From Macrostomum hystrix (taxonomy: Eukaryota > Platyhelminthes > Macrostomidae), in NCBI GenBank assembly GCA_950097015.1, contig CATNEN010000024.1, positions 3,706,501-3,770,500 of the forward strand: a stretch of DNA of 64,000 bases, in the 5' to 3' direction. The position numbers and the translations under genes are program-made. The notes beneath the pieces are model-generated. The model was not told where the DNA came from, ran no database searches, and saw only the letters and a list, made by a program, of their open reading frames with translations. Below, piece after piece: positions 25,101-38,000 of this stretch (positions within the stretch are counted from its first letter, which is position 1; each line of letters starts with the position of its first letter).

Positions 25101-27783
25101 ACTTATCTATTAGGTAACTCGACAATCCAATCTATTAGGCCATCTACAGCCTCAATTATCTATTAGGTCACACAGGCCTTACTTATCTATTAGGTCTCAC
25201 AGGCCTTACTTATCTATTAGGTCTCACAGGTCTCACTTATCTATTAGGTCTCACATGCCTCACTTATCTATTAGGTCTCACAGGTCTCACTTATCTATTA
25301 GGTCTCACAGGCCTCACTTATCTATTAGGTCTCACAGGCCTTACTTATCTATTAGGTCACACGAGCCTTACTTATCTATTAGGTCTCACAGGTCTCACTT
25401 ATCTATTAGGTCTCAGGCCTCACTTATCTATTAGGTCACACAGGCCTCACTTATCTATTAGGTCTCACATGCCTCACTTATCTATTAGGTCTCACAGGTC
25501 TCACTTATCTATTAGGTCTCACATGCCTCACTTATCTATTAGGTCTCACAGGCCTTACTTATCTATTAGGTCTCACATGCCTCACTTATCTATTAGGTCT
25601 CACATGCCTCACTTATCTATTAGGTCTCACATGCCTCACTTATCTATTAGGTCTCACTGGTCTCACTTATCTATTAGGTCTCACATGCCTCACTTATCTA
25701 TTAGGTAACTCGACAATCCAATCTATTAGGCCATCTACAGCCTCAATTATCTATTAGGTCACACAGGCCTTACTTATCTATTAGGTCTCACAGGTCTCAC
25801 TTATCTATTAGGTCTCACATGCCTCACTTATCTATTAGGTCTCACTGGTCTCACTTATCTATTAGGTCTCACATGCCTCACTTATCTATTAGGTAACTCG
25901 ACAATCCAATCTATTAGGCCATCTACAGCCTCAATTATCTATTAGGTCACACAGGCCTTACTTATCTATTAGGTCTCACAGGTCTCACTTATCTATTAGG
26001 TCTCACAGGTCTCACTTATCTATTAGGTCTCAGGCCTCACTTATCTATTAGGTCACACAGGCCTTACTTATCTATTAGGTCTCACATGCCTCACTTATCT
26101 ATTAGGTCACACAGGCCTCACTTATCTATTAGGTCTCACAGGTCTCACTTATCTATTAGGTAACTCGACAATCCAATCTATTAGGCCATCTACAGCCTCA
26201 ATTATCTATTAGGTCTCACAGGCCTTACTTATCTATTAGGTCACACAGGCCTTACTTATCTATTAGGTCTCACATGCCTCACTTATCTATTAGGTCTCAC
26301 AGGTCTCACTTATCTATTAGGTCTCACAGGCCTCACTTATCTATTAGGTCTCACAGGCCTTACTTATCTATTAGGTCACACGAGCCTTACTTATCTATTA
26401 GGTCTCACAGGTCTCACTTATCTATTAGGTCTCAGGCCTCACTAATCTATTAGGTCACACAGGCCTTACTTATCTATTAGGTCTCACATGCCTCACTTAT
26501 CTATTAGGTCACACAGGCCTCACTTATCTATTGGGTCTCACAGGCCTTACTTATCTATTAGGTCTCAGGCCTCACTTATCTATTAGGTCACACAGGCCTT
26601 ACTTATCTATTAGGTCTCACATGCCTCACTTATCTATTAGGTCACACAGGCCTTACTTATCTATTAGGTCACACGAGCCTTACTAATCTATTAGGTCTCA
26701 CAGGCCTTACTTATCTATTAGGTCTCACATGCCTCACTTATTTATTAGGTCACTCGACAATCCAATCTATTAGGCCATCTACAGCCTCAATTATCTATTG
26801 GTCAACCACCCCTTACTAGGTCAGACTTCCCTCTGATTGGCTAGTTCGGAATCAGATGAACATAGGGCATGTACTTTGATTAGAACTTTAACCCGCAAGA
26901 AACTAAAATGTGCAACCATCCTATTTGCGTTTGAAACTATAACCTAGAACCCTATTTACATACACCCGTATCTCAATCGAAAGGCACTACCATCGCATGC
27001 TTGAATGCCTGGAATCTTCAACCAGCGAGCTGTGCGGCGCTTCAGCTGCTCGGCTGGCCTCGCCGCTTGGTCAGCTGACCGAGCCGGCCCTGGCTGAGGA
27101 ATGCGGCCAACCGGAGTCGCAACTGCAGGTCAGTGTGCTACTCCCCGGCTCTGATTGGCTGTCGCTTGAAACTATTTAATTCATACTCTATTCATTTTAT
27201 CGTTGCTTGTCTGCCCAATATTGACAACCACCGCACGCCACGCACAATTTTCTTGCCTCTGGTTGGCTGCCGGGAGTGGTATATTAAATCAGACTAGACT
27301 CGTTTTAATCGTTGCTTTTCTGCCCTCTCTTGAAAACCACCTCACGCCGCACACAATCTCCTTGGCTTTGATTGGCTGTCAGTTTTTCCCAAAAAACTAT
27401 TCTCGCATCACTTTTCTATCACTCCTGCCCACCACCTCACAACCATGGCCCACCTCCCCATCAACTCGGCTCTGATTGGCTCTCATTTGAAGTCAATTGA
27501 TTCACAGAAAACTACTTTCGCTCAAAACTACTACCAGCCTAAGCTCATCGCCATAATTATCAATATCGTTGATTCCTATATACTGCTCTTAGTTTGATAC
27601 TGATTCATATTTAATAAGTAATTTTTACTTTAAAAGGTTGCCGGAGAAAAAAAATTGGGCTTCGAAAAGTCTATGCCGAACAATGCGCAGGGGACTTCTT
27701 GTGCAACAGCAGCAGCGGCAGCAGCAGCATCCGCAGCAGCCGCATCTTTGTGCTCTTTAACTACGGCCTTATTGAATCTGTAG
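20914..27783 (+). CDS. Unknown secreted protein, seven-exon model
   Basis: Proposed exons: 20914-20971, 21964-22051 (end uncertain), 22997-23165, 23663-23798, 24046-24145, 26984-27128, 27637-27783. Exon 1 is a clear signal peptide ([19 protein letters not shown]) ending at GTGAGT. Exons 3-6 read as cysteine/tryptophan-containing secreted sequence, for example [39 protein letters not shown] and SELCGASAA. Phases agree at all joins except exon 2 to 3, where the only in-phase donor is a poor AA|GTGGAA; a better donor at 22064 breaks frame. The last exon ends in an alanine run, with an alternative frame also possible. No family was recognised. The next gene converges from the right, about 1 kb away. 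Confidence 0.45.
21065..21780. repeat. 16-bp minisatellite in intron 1 of the secreted-protein gene
   Basis: About 40 copies of a 16-bp unit such as GTGAGCAGGGATTTCA. The left edge uses a sister unit, ATTTATCCAGGATTTC. Most units contain GTGAGCAG, a good 5' splice-site core, repeated throughout the intron. Confidence 0.95.
22094..22120. repeat. TGC trinucleotide run
   Basis: About ten TGC repeats near the end of, or just beyond, exon 2 of the secreted-protein gene. If translated they give polycysteine on the plus strand or polyglutamine on the minus strand. I treat the run as intronic. Confidence 0.9.
22597..22925. repeat. CCCAAT hexanucleotide array
   Basis: About 50 imperfect copies of CCCAAT, with interruptions CTTAAT, CATAAT and CCTAAT, in the intron before exon 3 of the secreted-protein gene. 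It is not a canonical telomere repeat. It packs a high density of CCAAT pentamers. Confidence 0.95.
23323..23610 (+). mobile_element. SINE family B with tRNA-like head
   Basis: The head at about 23323-23395 has the A-box-like TTAGACTTGTGGTTAGAGC and a perfect T-arm GTCGG-GGTTCGAGT-CCGAC. A central segment TTTGTGTCCTTTAGAAAGAC resembles the TGTCCTTGGGCAAG segment known in several animal SINEs. The GTCCATGGACTGAACAGCCG module follows. The acceptor stem cannot pair, so it is not a working tRNA gene. Confidence 0.72.
24500..26810. repeat. 27-bp minisatellite with higher-order blocks
   Basis: More than 80 units built on CTTATCTATTAGGTCTCACA plus GGCCTTA or TGCCTCA. At about 24794, 25112, 25704, 25890, 26160 and 26753 a divergent block (TAACTCGACAATCCAATCTA, TTAGGCCATCTACAGCCTCA) interrupts the array, marking an irregular higher-order period. 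Open frames repeating HLSIRSHMP are artefacts of 27 being divisible by three. Confidence 0.98.
27140..27500. repeat. Degenerate ~100-110-bp repeat containing GATTGGCT
   Basis: Four diverged segments beginning near (C)TCTGATTGGCT at about 27148, 27258, 27367 and 27468, each followed by similar text (TTTTAATCGTTGCTT, CCACCTCACGCC). A further GATTGGCT is at 26834. This is old tandem or dispersed repeat DNA in the intron before the last exon of the secreted-protein gene. Confidence 0.6.
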
Positions 27784-28835
27784 AGTGGGAAAATACTTTT
27801 CCCACAACTACCATATCTATTATAGTCGAAGGCCTTGATGGATAAGCAATGTTGTGCAGCTATTATAAGTATTTTGTGTTTAGCCATCAACAAAGATACA
27901 AAGATAATTGCTTGTTTAGGTGTTCATTTTGTTACTACGCTAGTAGCTCGTATATAGAATTGCTTTAATTTCGTGCAGTTTAGTTTAACAAAAATCCATG
28001 ATATTGTTGTCAATATATTTAAAGATAAACAATATGATTACATTTTTTGTGTTGTTATGATAGTTTAGTTTTTAAAAGAAAAAGTAACAAATATAACAAT
28101 AAAAAAGTAGCCTTTATACGGGCTCGTAGTTAATTCTTGGCTTTTGTTAATTGCAAGCTTTTACTAAAAGTAGAGAATATGCGTGTTCGTTTTAACAAGC
28201 ACTGAATAAATGAGACACTAAAGCTATAGCTGCTGTCAAAAAGAAAAGAAGAACAATAAATTTTTGTGTTTATCGAATATCCAGTTAAATATTTTCTTTC
28301 TTTATTGGCGAAATGTTTCTTTCAGCGGCGGATCAATAATTTAGCATTTCTTAGAATTTTTCGACATGTTAGAGGCTTCCCTTTCAAAATCCTTTAAAAT
28401 TGGATTAGGAAATCTCAGGCGGATGCGGCCCGACAAACTACCGAGTCTATGCTCAAAGTCCTCATGACCTTCCATCACCTCTCCCAATTCAATATTATCT
28501 CACATGTCATTTCTAATAAGCCTTTGCCATATCTCCCTTGTCTCATCTCTCCCCTGTCTCATCTCTCCCCTGTCTCATCTCTCCCCTGTCTCATCTCTCC
28601 CCTGTCTCATCTCTCCCCTGTCTCATCTCTCCCCTGTCTCATCTCTCCCCTGTCTCATCTCTCCCCTGTCTCATCTCTCCCGTGTGTCCGAGTCTCCACA
28701 AGGGCATAGCAAAATTTGGAATAAAAACATTCTTTCAGATCCGCGACCAAAAGACAAGCACGGACGACATTAAAAAGGAAAAAAGTGAGTATTTTATCTC
28801 TGACTAGTTTGAGACATTGTCCAGACGGAGGCAGC
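27784..28835. repeat. Convergent 3' intergenic region with 16-bp minisatellite
   Basis: A 1-kb spacer between the plus-strand secreted-protein stop and the minus-strand polycystin stop. It has plus-strand AATAAA signals near 28098, 28207 and 28255. At 28540-28685 lies a nearly perfect 16-bp array (TCTCATCTCTCCCCTG, about nine copies). The rest is AT-rich and unremarkable. Confidence 0.8.
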
Positions 28836-29038
28836 TCACATGTAGATCTTCCGCTTGGACGTGATGGACGCCTCCTTTGACGCCACCTGCGGGCTGACAC
28901 GGCGCAAGAAGTCCACCCACTCGGCATCGTCAGTTCCAATGATGCTTTCAAAGCGAAGAAGGCGCAGCTTCAACTGCTCAAAGTCGCTGCTGGTTTTGGC
29001 GGCTCCTGGATGGTTTGAGTTGGGCGCGTAGTAAGATT
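28836..29038 (-). CDS. PKD1: Polycystin exon 25: C-terminal tail
   Basis: The last 67 codons. The tail has a heptad-like stretch (FEQLKLRLLRFESIIG) where vertebrate polycystin-1 carries the coiled coil that binds polycystin-2, and it ends TSKRKIYM-stop. The acceptor (TATCTAG|AA) lies inside the last unit of a 3.2-kb minisatellite. The join G|AA to exon 24 is in phase. Confidence 0.85.
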
Positions 29039-32000
29039 CTAGATATGACCAAATCATGTCACCTAGACATCTAGATATGACCAAATCATGTCACCTAGAC
29101 ATCTAGATATGACTAGATTATGTCACCTAGACATCTAGATATGAACAGATCATGTCACCTAGACATCTAGATATGACTAGATTATGTCACCTAGACATCT
29201 AGATATGACCAGATCATGTCACCTAGACATCTAGATATGACTAGATTATGTCACCTAGACATCTAGATATGACTAGATCATGTCACCTAGACATCTAGAT
29301 ATGACTAGATCATGTCACCTAGACATCTAGATATGACTAGATTATGTCACCTAGACATCTAGATATGACTAGATCATGTCACCTAGACATCTAGATATGA
29401 CTAGATTATGTCACCTAGACATCTAGATATGACTAGATCATGTCACCTAGACATCTAGATATGACCAGAGCATGTCACCTAGACATCTAGATATGACTAG
29501 ATTACGTCACCTAGACATCTAGATATGACTAGATCATGTCACCTAGACATCTAGATATGACTAGATCATGTCACCTAGACATCTAGATATGACTAGATCA
29601 TGTCACCTAGACATCTAGATATGACTAGATCATGTCACCTAGACATCTAGATATGACTAGATTATGTCACCTAGACATCTAGATATGACTAGATCATGTC
29701 ACCTAGACATCTAGATATGACTAGATCATGTCACCTAGACATCTAGATATGACTAGATCATGTCACCTAGACATCTAGATATGACTAGATTATGTCACCT
29801 AGACATCTAGATATGACTAGATCATGTCACCTAGACATCTAGATATGACCAGATCATGTCACCTAGACATCTAGATATGACTAGATTATGTCACCTAGAC
29901 ATCTAGATATGACTAGATCATGCCACCTAGACATCTAGATATGACTAGATTATGTCACCTAGACATCTAGATATGACTAGATTATGTCACCTAGACATCT
30001 AGATATGACTAGATTATGTCACCTAGACATCTAGATATGACCAAATCATGTCACCTAGACATCTAGATATGACCAGATCATGTCACCTAGACATCTAGAT
30101 ATGACCAGATCATGTCACCTAGACATCTAGATATGACCAGATCATGTCACCTAGACATCTAGATATGACCAGATCATGTCACCTAGACATCTAGATATGA
30201 CTAGATTACGTCACCTAGACATCTAGATATGACTAGAATATGTCACCTAGACATCTAGATATGACCAGAGCATGTCACCTAGACATCTAGATATGACTAG
30301 ATTACGTCACCTAGACATCTAGATATGACTAGATCATGTCACCTAGACATCTAGATATGACTAGATCATGTCACCTAGACATCTAGATATGACTAGATCA
30401 TGTCACCTAGACATCTAGATATGACTAGATTATGTCACCTAGACATCTAGATATGACTAGATTATGTCACCTAGACATCTAGATATGACCAGAGCATGTC
30501 ACCTAGACATCTAGATATGACTAGATTACGTCACCTAGACATCTAGATATGACTAGATTGTGTCACCTAGACATCTAGATATGACTAGATCATGTCACCT
30601 AGACATCTAGATATGACTAGATTGTCACACAGACATCTAGATATGACTAGATTACGTCACCTAGACATCTAGATATGACTAGATTATGTCACCTAGACAT
30701 CTAGATATGACTAGATTATGTCACCTAGACATCTAGATATGACTAGATTATGTCACCTAGACATCTAGATATGACTAGATCATGTCACCTAGACATCTAG
30801 ATATGACTAGATTATGTCACCTAGACATCTAGATATGACTAGATTATGTCACCTAGACATCTAGATATGACTAGATTATGTCACCTAGACATCTAGATAT
30901 GACTAGATTATGTCACCTAGACATCTAGATATGACCAGAGCATGTCACCTAGACATCTAGATATGACTAGATTACGTCACCTAGACATCTAGATATGACT
31001 AGATCATGTCACCTAGACATCTAGATATGACTAGATCATGTCACCTAGACATCTAGATATGACTAGATTATGTCACCTAGACATCTAGATATGACCAGAG
31101 CATGTCACCTAGACATCTAGATATGACTAGATTACGTCACCTAGACATCTAGATATGACTAGATTGTGTCACCTAGACATCTAGATATGACTAGATTATG
31201 TCACCTAGACATCTAGATATGACTAGATCATGTCACCTAGACATCTAGATATGACTAGATTATGTCACCTAGACATCTAGATATGACTAGATTATGTCAC
31301 CTAGACATCTAGATATGACTAGATTATGTCACCTAGACATCTAGATATGACTAGATTATGTCACCTAGACATCTAGATATGACCAGAGCATGTCACCTAG
31401 ACATCTAGATATGACTAGATTACGTCACCTAGACATCTAGATATGACTAGATCATGTCACCTAGACATCTAGATATGACTAGATCATGTCACCTAGACAT
31501 CTAGATATGACTAGATTATGTCACCTAGACATCTAGATATGACCAGAGCATGTCACCTAGACATCTAGATATGACTAGATTACGTCACCTAGACATCTAG
31601 ATATGACTAGATTGTGTCACCTAGACATCTAGATATGACTAGATTATGTCACCTAGACATCTAGATATGACTAGATCATGTCACCTAGACATCTAGATAT
31701 GACTAGATTATGTCACCTAGACATCTAGATATGACTAGATTATGTCACCTAGACATCTAGATATGACTAGATTATGTCACCTAGACATCTAGATATGACT
31801 AGATTATGTCACCTAGACATCTAGATATGACCAGAGCATGTCACCTAGACATCTAGATATGACTAGATTACGTCACCTAGACATCTAGATATGACTAGAT
31901 CATGTCACCTAGACATCTAGATATGACTAGATCATGTCACCTAGACATCTAGATATGACTAGATTATGTCACCTAGACATCTAGATATGACCAGAGCATG

Positions 32001-35000
32001 TCACCTAGACATCTAGATATGACTAGATTACGTCACCTAGACATCTAGATATGACTAGATTGTGTCACCTAGACATCTAGATATGACTAGATTATGTCAC
32101 CTAGACATCTAGATATGACTAGATCATGTCACCTAGACATCTAGATATGACTAGATTATGTCACCTAGACATCTAGATTTGACTAGATTACGTCACCTAG
32201 ACATCTAGATATGACCAGAGCATGTCACCTAGACATCTAGATATGACTAGATTGTCACACAGACATCTATTTATGACTTCAAAAATTCAAAGACAAGTCA
32301 GTAAGAGTTTATTGATGCAGACTGAATGACCCAGTCAGCAGGAGCTGTATTACACCGTGACTCACCCTTGCCCTGTTGAAGCATTGGGTTCGATTTGCCG
32401 CGGCCCGAAGTAAAGCCCAGATGGTAGGCAACGCGCCTAGCCGCGTAGGTCATCAGCGAGGGCTGTCCCGCAGCCAGCCGGCTGCTCCAGCGTTGACGCA
32501 CTTGTCGCAGAGACACAAGCATGATGGCCAGGAACAGATTTACAGTGGTCAGCACAATCACCACGATGTAGAAGAATACGAACAGCATGGCTAGAGGCCC
32601 GGCGTCCGTGAAGAGTGTGCCAAAGTCCAATCGGTCTGAAATGTGAAAAATTTGAACGAGTTCGCTTTGGACTGATTGTCACGGACGTACTCTTTAAGTG
32701 TCTGCAGGAGGTGTTCAGTGGCAGAGCGGTCTAACGCGTTTGCCTCTCGCACAAAGGTCACTGAGCTCGATTCCGCGTAGAGACCACATTTATTTGGGGC
32801 CCGCAGCCGCGAAGATAAGGCTTGGGGGCTTGTCGTGCAATTTACGCCCTTGAGGGCCAACCTCCAAGGCACAGTGAAAGTGTACATTGCCTGACGATGA
32901 GAAAGTCAGGGCAGATGTACACAACTATGTGAGCGTGTATCTGCGTCGGATATCTGTGCTCGTATGTGCTCAGGAGAGTGGGTGAGAGTGGGTGAGAGTG
33001 TTCTTTTGACATCTGAACAAGAGGTCCAGAGTTCGAATCTCAGCCTACGTCGAATAGTTTCAATCCTTCAGTTTGTCGACTGAACACCCTCTAGACAGTA
33101 ATAGCTGCGACAAGCTAGGTTTAAAATTCAATCTATCAATCAGCTAATCAGCAGCGAGCAGCAGCGGGACTCACTCAAGCCCATGGCGCACAGGGTTTCA
33201 ATGGCCACCAGTGGAGTGCGGAATAAGCTCGATACTGAGCCGAACAGCAGGTAGCCCGCCTGCACAAAGGCGAAGAACAGAACGCCGAACAAAATGCCAA
33301 ACAGCAGCAGCGGCCGGGCGGCCTCGCGAAGGGCGTCGACGATGAGACCGACTCGACGACTTAGAGACAGTGGTTGAAGCAGGCGAAGGGTGAGCAGAAA
33401 GCAGATGCAGCCGAGCAGAGCTTGGCTCACCTGCGGAAAGAATTCGATTGCCAAATTTATCTGCTGTACTTTTGCAAAAATATGTCTGTTAGTACGAGCT
33501 TATGATAAGGTGAGTGCCGGATGTGTGTTAGGTGAGTGAGCTGGTCACGACTCCGATCTCCCTGATGCTGAGGTAGTCGATCACGCGATTGAGTTCCTCC
33601 GAGAAGACCCTCAGAGACGGATTTTTCCCCGAGAATGCGCTGCTACGACAACAGTCCTCTTCGTGATACCGGAGTGTTGGCAAGTAGCAGTGGTGTCGAT
33701 GCCAATTCGGTGTCGATATTGCTGCTAGTGGCCTGCGGGCTGTTAGGCGAGCGTCTCCGCGCCTCCTTCGTATTAACTTTCTTCGGGCGAGCGCGGGCAA
33801 GGCCCATTGCACCGAGCGTCAAAGGATGCCCGCCTTCCCAAGGAATTCCAGAACATCGATGCAATCGTCTAAAACAGCCGCTGGGAGGTCTCATGCCAGC
33901 GATATAGGCAGTGGCGGCGGACGGCGCCTGCGCTGCGGAAAACGGAAAAGTGAGCTCCGCGTGGAAGCTAGAGGTCACGCGGCCGGCAGTGACGCTCAGC
34001 TCGGTATCGGGTTTCTACAATGACGCCGCTGCCACAGTCTAGGACGCCATATTTTGCGGCCCCGACTGTCCAGATAATCGTTCCCGGAGCTCTGGAGCCG
34101 GCCTCGCCAGATGATACGAGAGCATGGTCTGGATCCTGTGGTGCCGGCCAGGAGAGCTCTGATGAGTGTCCATGTCAGGCGCAGCAGAGGCCTGGAGCAG
34201 TGCGGTCTCTACCGCGCGGAAGGAGGATTCAGCCGCGCCGGCGCGTGCTACGACGAGTTCTACGACCGAGTCATTCGCGACGATGCCGCCTGCATCTGAG
34301 CCGTCCGTCCAGACCTCGACGTCAGACGTAACCTCCAGATTCTCCATTGCGGTGAGGCGGTGGTTCGTTCCGGTTGGTCGGAATAGAAGGCCACAGAGCA
34401 GGTAACTACGGCTGGTGTCATCCCGACAGCGTCCTGTTCGCGAGACCAGGTCGGCAAGGCATGGGGCGGCTTGTGTGGGATCTCGTGTTTAGATTGCCGT
34501 CATTCTTGTCCCAGTCACGAGGGACCTTTCAGTGTGAGCTTGTCGTGTCGCAAGGACAGTTGAGAATCGAGGTGCACACCGAGGAGGCTGAGAGGCTAGT
34601 CGAACGGAGCTGGGGAGCTCGCAGCAAGATGTTTGGAAGGTCCTTGGGCTACAAAGGTGGTGACATCAGAATAGACCAGGAGGCAGTTAGGAGGATCGCC
34701 TTCCAGGAGGACCAGATCGCCTTCCATTAGTGAAGACCCTCCGAGAACGCTCGAAGTACACTATGGGTGCTAAGCTAAAGTACATCAGTAATAAAGTCTT
34801 CGAACTTTTTCGAAAAAAATAGCAATCACCTCATCGTATGCCACCAGCCACTGGAAGCTGACAAACTTCGTCGGGTTGTCGTGCAAGAAGCTGGCAATGG
34901 CACTCTGCGAAACAATTCTGGCAATGTAGATGGCCACCTCAGCTACTAGCAGTAGTAGCAGAAGAAAATTGATGCAATTAAATGAGTCCTGCAATGCGTG

Positions 35001-38000
35001 GGCGGCAATGGCTTGTATTCAGAAGTGCATCGCGATGTAATAATTTTAATCTAAATGTAACTCATTATCCAAGGGGGCGTTTGCCTCTCGCACCACGGTC
35101 CCTAAGTTCGATTCCATGGCGAGGCAACATTTATTGGGGCGCAGGCGCGGAGAGAAGGCTTGGGGGCTTGTCGTGCAATTTACGCCCTTGAGGGCCAACC
35201 TCCAAGGCACAGTGAGAGTGTACACTGCCTGACGATGAGAAAGTCAGGGCAGAAAGTCTGTGTGCGTGTTTGTACGCACAGATGCGTACACAGTATCTGT
35301 GTGCGTGTGTGCTCAGGAGTCAGCGAAATGGGCAGAATTGTTTCCTCGCTGGCTGCGGGTCTAGTGTCAGTAAATGATGTGCCTTTGCCTGCAGCCCTCC
35401 TGCAATTACTATTATTATTATTAACTCATTATCCAGATTCCCACTTACCAGATTCACACTATCCAGATTCCCACTATCCAGATTCCCACTATCCAGATTC
35501 CCACTATCCAGATTTCCACTATCCAGATTCCCACTATCCAGATTTCCACTATCCAGATTTCCACTATCCAGATTTCCACTATCCATATTCCCGTCATGCA
35601 GATTCCCTAACTGCCAATATCTAGATTCCATATTCCAATTATTCCCAGTATCCAACCAGCCTTAAAGTAGTTGCGCTTCAGAGTCATCATGCAGCGCAGT
35701 TCGCAAACAATGAAGGCCGCAGCGAGAGCCAGGCAGGCCGCGTCCAGCAGCGCCAGCGGCAGGGCGTCAGCCCCGGCGTATCGCTGTAGTCGGGTTGTAT
35801 GGAGGCTCGGATCCGCCTTCAGGCCGCCGCCTCTGAAGGCTTCGAAGAGGAATTCGACAGCGGTGTACAGATCCGTGTTGGGATTGTAGAGCAGCAGTTC
35901 TAGGAATAGGCCGCCGGTCTGCCTGTCCAACCAGTTGGAACCGGCGAGCCGGTTGACAACGACGACCGCGTCAGCGCGGGAGGCGCCAAGATCGGCGACG
36001 TAGCCGCCACCGGAGTAGGTAGCCAGCTGGCCCACCTGCGGCAGGCCGAAGAGGCTCAGAGCGCTGGTGTAGCTCCACTCGGAATACAATGAGCCTTCGA
36101 TTTGGGGTTCGAGGTGTCAGTTAAAATTGGAAGTTGTCAGTTGAAATTGGGAGGTTTCAGTTAACGACAAAGGCGTGTAAATTGGAGACAGGGAGGTGTC
36201 AATTGAAATAGTGAGGTGTCAGTTGAAATAGGGAGGTGTCAGTTGAAATAGGGAGGTGTCAGTTGAAATAGGGAGGTGTCAGTTGAAATAGGGAGGTGTC
36301 AGTTGAAATAGTGAGTTGTCAGTTGAAATAGGGAGGCGTCAGTTGAAATATGGTGGCGTCAGTTGAAATATGGAGGCGTCAGTTGAAATATGGAGGCGTC
36401 AGTTGAAATATGGAGGCGTCAGTTGAGACATGGGGTGTCAGTTGAGACATGGGGTGTCAGTTGAGACATGGGGGTGTCAGTTGAGACATGGGGTGTCAGT
36501 TGAGACATGGGGTGTCAGTTGAGACATGGTGTATCAGTTGAGACATGGGGTGTCAGTTGAGACATGGGGTGTCAGTTGAGACATGGGGTATCAGTTGAGA
36601 CATGGGGTATCAGTTGAGACATGGGGTGTCAGTTGAGACATGGGGTGTCAGTTGGGTGTCCGAAGTCTTACCAGAGCCGTTGTCCCTAGTCCAGCCGGGC
36701 AGGTAGTTACTCTCATCGTCCAATAGCATAGAATAGTCCTGTCTGCAGGGGGGCACAATGTTGGCAAACTGTGACAGCACCTGGCATTGCTCTCCCGGCC
36801 GCAGGCGCAGCTGACGTAGGCGCGGAATTCTTGCCAGTTGAAGGTTGGGATCGGCTGTGGAATTCGCAGACACCAAATCGCAGGCTTGGCTATTGTAGCA
36901 CCTGGCCGGATATAGCGATGGTAGCACCGTGTTATTGATGTACAGCCAGATGTCCTTGTTAGTTTTCACCTGGCTAACTGTGTATAATCGGCCTGATAGT
37001 TTGGCAGCCGGCACAAAGCTGCCGTTCAGTAAGATCTTGAGCACGCTGGCTGACTGCAGGTAATGCCGGCCGTCCTGATTGGTGTGTGCCAGCAGGAGGA
37101 TGAACGCGATGAAGATCAGGTAGAATATGCCAGCCCGGATCAATGAATCCACCTGCTTTTCTCGGAATCTGTCGAGGCAAAGGTGGGGTGGTTTTTGTTT
37201 ATTGTGAGTAATTGGATATTTGGGCTCATCATTTGGTGACACTAGACCCGCAGCCAGCGAGGAGGCAATTTTGCCCATTTCGCTGACTCCTGAGCACATG
37301 CTCACACGGTGTGTGTACATTTGGCCCTGACTTTCTCATCGTCTGGCAGTGTACACTTATCTGTGCCTTGGAGGTTGGCCCTCAGGGCGTAAATTTCACG
37401 ACAAGCCCTCAAGCCTTCTCTCCGCGGCTGCGCCCCAAATAAATGTGGCCTCGCCGCGGAATCGAACTTAGGGACCTTGGAGCGAGAGGCGAACGCGTCA
37501 ACCGCTCTGCCGGTTAAATTTTAATTAAATTTAAGCAACCAATGGACGTTTATACAGAGCAATGTTAGTTGTCCTTGTCACTAACACATCCTAGTGGAAT
37601 GCAAGTGAGCTGGGACTACCGACTCACCTGCGCAGCCGCATCCGCGCCAGAACTCGGCCCGTCGGCGTCACCGGGATTGTCAGCGACTTGCGGAATTTGC
37701 GCATCTTCTCCGGATCCGTCAGGTCGACCATCGCGACCGCTGGACGCAGCCGGGAGACGCCGCAACCGGCCAGCTCCTCGGCGAGCTCGTCGGACTCGTT
37801 GTCGCCCACTCGGCCAAGTCGGACAGCGCAAGTCAGCGCGGCTAGCAGGGCGAACAGAGGGTAGACGAAAAGGACGAGCAGCAGCACGGTGCTTAGCACG
37901 GTGGCCAGCCACTCGCCCAAGGTCTGGTCCGTCAGGATGCCAGCAAACTCCACCATAAGGTACACACAGGCGGCGACGCTGGCAGCAGACAGTCCGTAGC

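Noticed and set aside
24500-26810. CRISPR-like look of evenly repeated units
   Set aside because: Units are contiguous with no unique spacers, the DNA is animal nuclear, and no cas genes are present. The same applies to all other arrays here.
27630-27893. Minus-strand frame with an alanine run
   Set aside because: It overlaps the better-phased plus-strand last exon of the secreted-protein gene and arises from the same GCA/GCN triplets.
34020-34730. Plus-strand open frames at the retrotransposon relic
   Set aside because: The recognisable RNase H motifs are on the minus strand; the plus frames have no family features.
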